A DNA stretch of 64,000 nucleotides from Aliisedimentitalea scapharcae (lineage in GTDB: Bacteria; Pseudomonadota; Alphaproteobacteria; Rhodobacterales; Rhodobacteraceae): contig NZ_CP123584.1 of the NCBI RefSeq assembly GCF_045277565.1, positions 1,612,001-1,676,000 of the forward strand. Direction: 5' to 3'. Positions 32,751 through 40,087 of this stretch are shown here, piece after piece; position 1 is the first letter of the stretch, and the number at the start of each line of letters is the position of its first letter. The position numbers and the translations under genes were made by a program. Under the pieces are notes generated by a model, which saw only the letters and a list, made by a program, of their open reading frames with translations, did no database searches and was not told where the DNA came from.

Positions 32751-34490
32751 TCAATCCCAGCAACTGACCAATACGGTCATGCCGGTCGCCAACCGGGTCA
32801 TGGCATCCGGCGACAGTGTGTTGGCCTCGCGGCTGTCCTGGGCTGCGATCCCTGCCTGCTGGAGCAAAGCCCGCAACGTATCGGCATTGGCCGCAAAGCT
32901 GACACCCTGGGGCAACTGCTGAGTGCCGGCCGGAGCGGCGGCAAGGATGCCCAGCACCGCGCCATTCGCATCCAGAACCGGACCACCGGCATCTCCCGGT
33001 TGTGCGGCCAGCGCCAACCGGGTCACTCCGGTTTCGCCACGCAATCCCCGCAGGTCCGACAGGGTGCCATAGGTCAGTGTCGGCGCGCCGAGAATCCCTT
33101 CGTAGGAAAATCCGGCCACGGCCACTTCGGATTGCAGCAGCGGGGAACTGGCCCGCAACTGAGCCACTTCCATCGGGGCCAGACGCTCGACGGGGCGTAC
33201 CAGTGCCAGACCAGTCGAGGCATCGCTGGCCACCAGTTCCGCCTGGAAGTCGCTGTTCAGTGTAATACGGGTGCAGTTTTGAACCGCATCGACTGTTGTC
33301 ACCACTGTGCCTTGGCCATCCACAAATGTACCAGAGCGCGACAGGCGCGGTTTGCGCACCTGAAGTCCCGACACAAGGTCGATGCGTTGTTCAGCGTCAG
33401 CACCTGCCGCGGGATCCAGCACACCATCGAGACGGGTAAAGCTGGCCTTCATTTCGGTCAGGATCCGGCTGCGGCGCTCTTCGTCTCCGGCGGGCCAGAT
33501 CAGGGTAAAGCCTTTGATCTCGCCTCCCTTCAGGGCGGCTTGGGTATAAGAAACGATACCGTTGCCGCGCCCTTCGATGACAAAGCTGTCGGACTTGCGT
33601 TCCCGCTGGCCTTCCAGAGGGATGATCTCCAGCGTTTGCAGGATATCAAAGAGGCCAAACAGGGTGGTCTGGTCACCGGGCTGGCTGATCATCAGCACCC
33701 GGGCACCCAATGACCCAGACGTCGGGTAATGGGCGAAGGGTGGTTCGTAATGAGAAAAGCGGACCTCCTTGGTCGGGAGTTGCATTTCAATTCCGGCCTT
33801 GTCATCCCTGATGCGGGACATGCCAACCGAAATCAGAGGTGCATTATACTGGTCCATCAATATCTGACGTTGCTTGGTGGTCAGGATCCCGGTCTGTTCA
33901 AACCCGTTTGCCGCCTGCCAATCCGCCATAGAGGCGCGGGTCCCGCGGCCGAACGAACCGTCGATTGCCGCTGTATAAAACCCACCTGCCTGCAACGCGA
34001 TCTGCAAGGCCTTGCGTTCGTTTCCGTTCAGGCCCTGTTCACTGCGCCGGGCCTGGGACGGGGTTTCATCCGAAGGTTCCGGATCGGGCTGTAATGTTGC
34101 AATTGTTCCGGCTCCCGAAGAGGGGGCCGCAATCGGGTTACGGGACAACAGGTTTTCGCCAACCGGCCAGAATTGCTGACGCAGGTTCGATGACTGGGAG
34201 ATGAAACTGTCGCGGGGAATCTGCCGTTCGAGACGATACACCTGCAGAACACGCTGCGCGTCTTCGCGGGTATAGGGGCCCAACAGAATTCCGTACCAGT
34301 TGCCCCCCAGCGAAAACCCGGTCACGTCGGCCAACGCCTGTGAGTAAATTTGTGCCCGGGCCTGTGCGTCGCGCAGGCTGGGGTGTGCTTCAATTTGGAT
34401 CCAGACAATATCCTGGCTGCTCTGTTGCGCCATGGTCGGCCCTGTCCAGCTTGCTATCACAAACAGGAACGCCGCGATCAATCTTGTCAT
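32751..34490 (-). CDS. Exported trypsin-fold protein lacking the catalytic triad, with SPOR-like and PG-binding domains
   Basis: The 579-residue protein has a signal peptide (residues 1-21), a SPOR-like repeat (about 27-95), a peptidoglycan-binding domain type 1 (ALQIALQAGGFYTAAIDGSFGRGTRASMADWQAANGF, about 161-197), and a C-terminal chymotrypsin-like fold (about 385-545). The triad positions are D401 for histidine (VVTTVDAVQNC), G427 for aspartate (STGLALV), and A501 for serine (GDAGGP). All three are lost while the fold-defining GD-GGPV is kept. It may be a binding or regulatory pseudoprotease at the cell wall. The gene stands alone with its own terminator. Confidence 0.88.
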   Translation of the reverse strand: MTRLIAAFLFVIASWTGPTMAQQSSQDIVWIQIEAHPSLRDAQARAQIYSQALADVTGFSLGGNWYGILLGPYTREDAQRVLQVYRLERQIPRDSFISQSSNLRQQFWPVGENLLSRNPIAAPSSGAGTIATLQPDPEPSDETPSQARRSEQGLNGNERKALQIALQAGGFYTAAIDGSFGRGTRASMADWQAANGFEQTGILTTKQRQILMDQYNAPLISVGMSRIRDDKAGIEMQLPTKEVRFSHYEPPFAHYPTSGSLGARVLMISQPGDQTTLFGLFDILQTLEIIPLEGQRERKSDSFVIEGRGNGIVSYTQAALKGGEIKGFTLIWPAGDEERRSRILTEMKASFTRLDGVLDPAAGADAEQRIDLVSGLQVRKPRLSRSGTFVDGQGTVVTTVDAVQNCTRITLNSDFQAELVASDASTGLALVRPVERLAPMEVAQLRASSPLLQSEVAVAGFSYEGILGAPTLTYGTLSDLRGLRGETGVTRLALAAQPGDAGGPVLDANGAVLGILAAAPAGTQQLPQGVSFAANADTLRALLQQAGIAAQDSREANTLSPDAMTRLATGMTVLVSCWD

Positions 34491-34698
34491 ATCAGGTCTC
34501 GTGCCCTTTTAATTCATAATCTGCGGGGAAGATAAACATTTTCCATCCAAAATGGGAATGCCCATGACGGTCTCTGGACAGGGGGAATTTCCGAACACGT
34601 AACAGCAGAGCCCGATCATGGCCGTGTGGCGCAGGTTTTCATGCGCAGGAATAAATGGGCACGCCAGTGTCGACAGGAGTTCAGGACCATATGAGCCG

Positions 34699-34727
34699 TT
34701 GACCCCGTCGGGGCGCTTGCATAGGTA
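34699..34727 (+). promoter_or_regulatory. Candidate sigma-70 promoter of glyQ
   Basis: TTGACC, 17-base spacer, TAGGTA, ending 38 bases before the ATG. Confidence 0.55.
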
Positions 34728-34765
34728 AGACGCGCATTTGCAGTCCGTTTACAGATGAGAGTTCC

Positions 34766-35695
34766 ATGATCCAATCCACCGGTGCCCCGCGTTCGTTTCA
34801 GGAGATCATCCTGCGGCTTCAGACATATTGGGCCGGGCAGGGCTGTGCGATGTTGCAACCCTATGACATGGAAGTCGGTGCTGGCACCTTTCACCCGGCC
34901 ACCACATTGCGGGCGCTGGGGTCAAAATCCTGGGCTGCCGCCTATGTTCAGCCGTCGCGACGTCCCACCGATGGGCGGTATGGCGAAAACCCCAATCGTC
35001 TGCAGCATTATTACCAGTATCAGGTGCTGATCAAACCCAGCCCGCCCAACCTGCAGGAGCTGTATCTGGGCAGCCTCGAAGCCATCGGCATCGACATGGA
35101 GCTGCACGATATCCGCTTTGTCGAAGACGATTGGGAAAGCCCGACACTGGGTGCCTGGGGGTTGGGCTGGGAGGTTTGGTGTGACGGCATGGAAGTCAGC
35201 CAGTTCACCTATTTCCAGCAGGTTGGCGGGCATGACTGCAAACCGGTTTCGGGCGAGCTGACGTATGGTCTGGAACGTCTGGCGATGTATGTCCTGGGTG
35301 TGGATCACGTGATGGACATGCCATTCAACGACCCACAGTCGCCAATCCCGTTGAAATACGGTGACATCTTTAAACAGACCGAAGAAGAATACGCGCGCTG
35401 GAACTTTGACGTTGCCAATACCGAAGTGCTGCTGCGTCATTTTGAGGAAGCCGAAGCCGAATGCGCCGCGATTCTGTCGCAGGAGCACATCGACCCCAAG
35501 ACGGGCAAGCGTATCATCATGGCGCACCCGGCCTATGACCAATGCATCAAGGCGTCGCATATGTTCAACCTGCTGGACGCTCGCGGCGTGATTTCGGTCA
35601 CGGAACGTCAGGCCTACATCGGGCGCGTGCGGGCCCTGGCCAAACAATGCGCCGATGCATTTGTGTTGACCGATGCAGGCGGCCACGTCGCCTGA
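34766..35695 (+). CDS. glyQ: Glycyl-tRNA synthetase alpha subunit
   Basis: The 309-residue catalytic subunit of the bacterial alpha2-beta2 glycyl-tRNA synthetase. Class II motif features are visible: FQEIILRLQTYWAGQGCAMLQPYD, AAYVQPSRRPTDGRYGENPNR, LGSLEAIGIDMELHDIRFVEDDWESPTLGAWGLGWEVW and FTYFQQVGGHDCKPVSGELTYGLERLAMY. Length is normal. A good promoter precedes it. The beta subunit gene is 1.8 kb downstream, after a DUF6446 gene and gltS. Confidence 0.97.
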   Translation: MIQSTGAPRSFQEIILRLQTYWAGQGCAMLQPYDMEVGAGTFHPATTLRALGSKSWAAAYVQPSRRPTDGRYGENPNRLQHYYQYQVLIKPSPPNLQELYLGSLEAIGIDMELHDIRFVEDDWESPTLGAWGLGWEVWCDGMEVSQFTYFQQVGGHDCKPVSGELTYGLERLAMYVLGVDHVMDMPFNDPQSPIPLKYGDIFKQTEEEYARWNFDVANTEVLLRHFEEAEAECAAILSQEHIDPKTGKRIIMAHPAYDQCIKASHMFNLLDARGVISVTERQAYIGRVRALAKQCADAFVLTDAGGHVA

Positions 35696-35760
35696 TCGAC
35701 CGGTACCGGGACATGGATGTCCCGGGCAATTGGGGAACTCCCCCGAAAGGCAAGTAAACA

Positions 35761-36285
35761 ATGACCGGTAAAATTCTGACAATCGTTCTTATTCTGACCG
35801 CTGTGATCGGCGGTGCAGCGATGTATTATCTGCAGGTCTATGCCTTTTATAACGAAGTCACGCCGACACCGGGGCAAGATGTCATTCTGGTACCTGTCGA
35901 TGGGGGGGCACCTCAGGCGATCCCCTATTCGGGGTTTCAGGCCATCGATGCCGATAGCTCTCCTATCCGCTATCGGGCCTGTTTCCAAACCGATCTGACG
36001 ATCGAGGCTGCCCGTGCGACATTTATCGAAATGCCAGATCAGTCACCCCGAACCGCTCCGGGGTGGTTTGATTGCTTTGACGCCGAAGCGTTGGGCGGCG
36101 AATTGGAAGCCGGAACCGCAACCACGTTCCTGTCGCACAAGAATATCGAATATGGCGTGGATCGCATCGTGGCACTGACCAGCGACGGACGCGGCTATGC
36201 CTGGCATGAGCTGAACAATTGCGGTGAAAAAGCATATGATGGCACGGTTGTGGGCGAGGAATGCCCACCGCTGCCGCAACGCTGA
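35761..36285 (+). CDS. DUF6446 family membrane-anchored protein
   Basis: The 174-residue protein has one N-terminal hydrophobic helix (ILTIVLILTAVIGGAAMYYLQVYAFY, about residues 5-30) and a periplasmic domain with four cysteines that could pair (RYRACFQ, WFDCFD, NNCGEK, GEECPP). The DUF6446 family occurs in Rhodobacterales between glyQ and glyS. Function unknown. Its cotranscription with glycyl-tRNA synthetase is probable, with 65 bases between stop and start. Confidence 0.8.
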   Translation: MTGKILTIVLILTAVIGGAAMYYLQVYAFYNEVTPTPGQDVILVPVDGGAPQAIPYSGFQAIDADSSPIRYRACFQTDLTIEAARATFIEMPDQSPRTAPGWFDCFDAEALGGELEAGTATTFLSHKNIEYGVDRIVALTSDGRGYAWHELNNCGEKAYDGTVVGEECPPLPQR

Positions 36286-36318
36286 ATTAATTGCAAACAC
36301 GGAAAACCAGGCTGTCCA

Positions 36319-37530
36319 ATGGATGATCCGATCCTCATTCCCAACTTCATCTCCGTGACCCTCGGGTTTGCGGTGTTTCTGTTGGGCGCGGGGCTGAATG
36401 CACGGATATCCCTGTTGCGTCATCTCAACATTCCCGAACCGGTGACCGGAGGCCTGTTGGCGGCATTGGTCGGTTGGGGCCTGTACCAATGGGGCGGCAC
36501 GGCCATTGAATTTCAGATGGACGCCCGGGATTACTTTTTGGTGCTGTTCTTTGCAGGGATTGGGTTGAACGCCCGCCTGTCGGATCTGATTGCCGGAGGA
36601 AAACCGCTGGCAATCCTTCTGGGGCTGACGCTGGCCACGATTGTCGCGCAGAACCTGATCGGTGTCATTGGTGCGGTGGTATTCGGCTATCCGGCGCAGG
36701 CCGGGGTATTGTTCGGATCGGCTGCATTGATCGGCGGGCACGGCACCGCAATTGCCTGGGCCCCTGATGTAGCAGCCGCAACGGGCCTGGAGGGTGCGAC
36801 CGAGCTGGGCGTGGCCGTGGCGACCTTGGGGCTGGTGCTGGCCGCGCTGGTTGGCGGTCCCATTGCTGGGTATCTGATCAATCGCCACGACCTGAGCCCA
36901 TCGCGCCCGGACGAGGAAAACACGATCGGCTTGTCCCATGACGCCGCCGCCGAAGGGCAGGGGATCGACCATCTGGGCCTGATGCGGGTGATGCTGTATC
37001 TGAACCTCGCCATCATTCTGGGCTATGCCCTGCATGCGCTGATTGCCCAATTCGGGTTGAAGCTGCCGCTGTTCGTGCCCTGTCTGATCGCCGCTATCGT
37101 CATCGCCAATCTGCGCGCCCTGTTGTTGCCCAATGCCAACCCTGTTGCCCGCACGCCGGCGCTCGCTCTTGTGTCGGAATTTGCGCTGGGTGCGTTTCTG
37201 GCCATGTCGTTGATGAGCCTGCAGCTGTGGACCATTGCCGGGCTGGGCATGACCATTGCAATGATCATGCTGGCCCAGACGCTATTCGCGGTTCTGTTCG
37301 TGCTCTATGTGCTGTTTCCGCTGTTGGGGCGGGGCTATCGCGCGGCCGTTCTGGCGGCTGGCTTTGGTGGGTTTGCCCTGGGGGCGACCCCCACGGCGAT
37401 TGCCAATATGACCGCTGTGACAAAACGCTATGGGCCGTCGCCTATTGCCTTTGTCGTGCTCCCCCTTGTATCCGCTTTCTTTGTCGATATCGCCAATGCG
37501 ATTGTCATCCAGATAATCGTGAACCTCTGA
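36319..37530 (+). CDS. gltS: Sodium/glutamate symporter GltS
   Basis: A 403-residue secondary transporter of the ESS family with about ten helices in two inverted repeats. The pore-loop motif GSAALIGGHGTAIAWAP and its repeat GGFALGATPTAIANMTAVTKRYGPSP are clear. GltS imports glutamate with sodium. It lies in the glyQ-DUF6446-glyS cluster with 33 and 9 bases to its neighbours, so it appears to have joined the operon; relatives usually have glyS directly after DUF6446. Confidence 0.92.
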   Translation: MDDPILIPNFISVTLGFAVFLLGAGLNARISLLRHLNIPEPVTGGLLAALVGWGLYQWGGTAIEFQMDARDYFLVLFFAGIGLNARLSDLIAGGKPLAILLGLTLATIVAQNLIGVIGAVVFGYPAQAGVLFGSAALIGGHGTAIAWAPDVAAATGLEGATELGVAVATLGLVLAALVGGPIAGYLINRHDLSPSRPDEENTIGLSHDAAAEGQGIDHLGLMRVMLYLNLAIILGYALHALIAQFGLKLPLFVPCLIAAIVIANLRALLLPNANPVARTPALALVSEFALGAFLAMSLMSLQLWTIAGLGMTIAMIMLAQTLFAVLFVLYVLFPLLGRGYRAAVLAAGFGGFALGATPTAIANMTAVTKRYGPSPIAFVVLPLVSAFFVDIANAIVIQIIVNL

Positions 37531-37539
37531 GGACCCCAG

Positions 37540-39771
37540 ATGCCCGATCTGCTGATTGAACTCTTTTCCGAAGAAATCCCCGCCCGCATGCAGGCGCGCG
37601 CTGCGGATGATCTGAAAAAGCGGGTGACCGATGGGCTGGTCGAGGCCGGTCTGACCTATGCAGGCGCGGCAGCGTTTTCGACTCCGCGCCGGTTGACGCT
37701 GGCGCTGGAGGGGGTGTTGGGCGAAAGCCCCACCATCCACGAAGAGCGCAAGGGTCCAAAGGTCGGTGCCCCGGACAAGGCGGTCGACGGGTTCCTGCGC
37801 GGCGCGGGCGTGACCCGCGAACAGCTCGAAGAGCGCGATACCCCCAAAGGCGCGGTCTATTTCGCCACCATCGAAAAACCGGGCCGCCCTGCGGCAGAAA
37901 TCGTTGCCGAGGTTCTGGAAGATACCATTCGAAATTTTCCTTGGCCGAAATCCATGCGCTGGGGCACAGGGACGCTGCGCTGGGTGCGCCCGCTGCATTC
38001 GATCCTATGCCTGCTCAGCGAAGAATCCGGCAATACTGTGGTCGATCTGGACATTGACGGGATCAAATCGGGCGACACAACCTGGGGTCATCGGTTCATG
38101 GCCCCGGCACGCTTTGCTGTCACCGGGTTCGATGATTACGCTGCCAAACTAAAGCGGGCCTTTGTGGTTCTGGACGCAGGCGAACGCGCCGATGCGATCT
38201 GGCAGGATGCCACCAATCAGGCGTTCGCCAGCGGGTTGGAGTTGGTCGACGACAAGGGCCTGTTGGCCGAGGTCGCCGGTCTGGTCGAATGGCCTGTGGT
38301 GCTGATGGGGGCGATCGACGACGAATTCCTGGACCTGCCACCCGAGGTGCTGCAAACCTCGATGAAGGAGCACCAGAAGTTCTTTTCGGTCAAGAACCCC
38401 AAGTCCGGGCGGATCGAAAAATTTGTGACCGTCGCCAACCGCGAAACCGCCGACAATGGTGCGACCATTCTGGCCGGCAACCAAAAGGTGCTGAGCGCCC
38501 GTCTTGCAGATGCCAAGTTCTTTTGGGAGAACGACCTGCGCACAGTGAAATCCGAGGCCGGTATGGGCACGTGGGTGGACGCGCTGTCCAATGTGACCTT
38601 CCACAACAAATTGGGCACCCAGGCCGCGCGTATTGACCGCATCGCCGCGCTGGCCCGCGAAATTGCCCCGGTTGTGGGCGCTGACGCCGATCTGGCCGAA
38701 CAGGCCGCCCGGGTGGCCAAGGCTGATCTGTCGTCCGAAATGGTCTATGAGTTCCCCGAGCTCCAGGGCCTGATGGGCCGCTATTACGCCGAAGCCGCGG
38801 GCCTGCCGCAGGCCGTCGCCAATGCGTGTGAGATGCATTATTCGCCGCTCGGCCCGTCGGACGATGTGCCGACCGAACCGGTCTCGGTTGCGGTGGCGCT
38901 GGCTGACAAGCTGGACACGCTGACCGGGTTCTGGGCGATTGATGAAAAACCCACCGGTTCGAAAGACCCCTTTGCCCTGCGCCGCGCCGCGCTGGGGGTG
39001 ATCCGGTTGGTGTTGGAGAATGACGCGCGTTCTGGGCTCGACCGGTTCATTGATGAACAGCTGCTGCGCCATGAACTCGCTCAAAATGGCGAAGATGATG
39101 TGTCTCGTGGGCTGCTTGCCGACATGCTTGGAGAAATTGCCGATCATGGCGTCTTTGGTTCCGCAGTGCGCACGGTGTTGGACGCTTTTGACGGCGATCT
39201 GCCCAGACGTATGGAAGAGCTCAAACAACGTCTGCCGGATGTGTCGCGTGATCTCCTCTCCTTCTTCCACGACCGCCTCAAGGTGTTCCTGCGCGATCAG
39301 GGCATTCGCCACGATGTGATCGACGCCTGCATTGCGATGGACGGCAATGACGATCTCACCCTGCTGGTCAAACGCGCCCGGGCGCTGGAAGATTTCCTGA
39401 AGACCGAGGATGGCGAAAACCTGCTCCAGGGCTTCAAACGTGCCAACAACATACTGGCCCAGGCCGAAGAAAAGGATGGGGTCGAATATTCCTATGGTGC
39501 GGATGTGAAATTCGCCGAAGACGCCAGCGAAATCGCCCTGTTCAACGCGCTGGAAACCAGCCAGGGGGCGATCTCTTCGGCGGTTAAAGCCGAAGATTTC
39601 GCGGCCGCCATGGGCGGCATGGCGGCGCTGCGTGGGCCTGTGGATGCGTTTTTCGAGGCGGTGCAGGTGAATTCGGACAATCAGGTGGTGCGCCGCAACC
39701 GGCTGAACCTGCTCAACCAGATCCGTCAGGTTTGTGGTCAGGTTGCTGATCTGACGCGCATTGAGGGTTGA
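37540..39771 (+). CDS. glyS: Glycyl-tRNA synthetase beta subunit
   Basis: The 743-residue beta subunit recognises tRNA-Gly. It starts with PDLLIELFSEEIPARMQARAADDLKKRV and contains the hallmarks STPRRLTL, KSMRWGTGTLRWVRPLHSI, and the HD-like region LVEWPVVLMGAIDDEFLDLPPEVLQTSMKEHQKFF and the C-terminal anticodon-binding-like domain. About 50 residues longer than the E. coli protein because of insertions in the C-terminal half. Cotranscribed with gltS. A structured repeat follows the stop within 25 bases. Confidence 0.97.
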   Translation: MPDLLIELFSEEIPARMQARAADDLKKRVTDGLVEAGLTYAGAAAFSTPRRLTLALEGVLGESPTIHEERKGPKVGAPDKAVDGFLRGAGVTREQLEERDTPKGAVYFATIEKPGRPAAEIVAEVLEDTIRNFPWPKSMRWGTGTLRWVRPLHSILCLLSEESGNTVVDLDIDGIKSGDTTWGHRFMAPARFAVTGFDDYAAKLKRAFVVLDAGERADAIWQDATNQAFASGLELVDDKGLLAEVAGLVEWPVVLMGAIDDEFLDLPPEVLQTSMKEHQKFFSVKNPKSGRIEKFVTVANRETADNGATILAGNQKVLSARLADAKFFWENDLRTVKSEAGMGTWVDALSNVTFHNKLGTQAARIDRIAALAREIAPVVGADADLAEQAARVAKADLSSEMVYEFPELQGLMGRYYAEAAGLPQAVANACEMHYSPLGPSDDVPTEPVSVAVALADKLDTLTGFWAIDEKPTGSKDPFALRRAALGVIRLVLENDARSGLDRFIDEQLLRHELAQNGEDDVSRGLLADMLGEIADHGVFGSAVRTVLDAFDGDLPRRMEELKQRLPDVSRDLLSFFHDRLKVFLRDQGIRHDVIDACIAMDGNDDLTLLVKRARALEDFLKTEDGENLLQGFKRANNILAQAEEKDGVEYSYGADVKFAEDASEIALFNALETSQGAISSAVKAEDFAAAMGGMAALRGPVDAFFEAVQVNSDNQVVRRNRLNLLNQIRQVCGQVADLTRIEG

Positions 39772-39793
39772 TCAGGGCCAAACCCAAACCACA

Positions 39794-40005
39794 GGCGCTC
39801 CCGCCCGCTGTCCAATGATCTGCGATCACCGGACAGCCGTTGGGCCAGGCAGCGCGCAGGCAGGCCTGCGCGCTGTGGGAAATGAAACCGATGGTATGCG
39901 CTCAGACTGATGTGGAGCGCCGGCACCGCTTGCCCTATGGGCGCGCGGTGCCAGGCCCAAGGTCTGTGCCCTTGCATCTGTGATGCATGGGCAGGGCGCG
40001 GGAGC
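39794..40005. repeat. Structured dispersed repeat, copy B
   Basis: A 212-base element 22 bases after glyS. It shares with copy A the outer blocks GGCGCTCCCGCCC and GGGCAGGGCGCGGGAGC, the GTTGGGCC-GGC block and the GGCCCAAGG-CT-TGCC block. Inner hairpins differ: CTGTCC/GGACAG, AGCGCGCAGG/CCTGCGCGCT, GGCACCGC/GCGGTGCC and TGCATC-TGT-GATGCA. The arms pair to give a multibranched fold. Confidence 0.8.
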
Positions 40006-40087
40006 CCGCCGAGGTGTCAAAGTTGCACCACAAGGCGCAAAAGCTTTTCCTTGCGCATGGGCGCAACCGGCTTATGCTGCAGGGCAA

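Noticed and set aside
34560..34690. Possible riboswitch or T-box upstream of glyQ
   Set aside because: No specifier-loop or T-box motif and no glycine-riboswitch core was found; a plain promoter explains the region.
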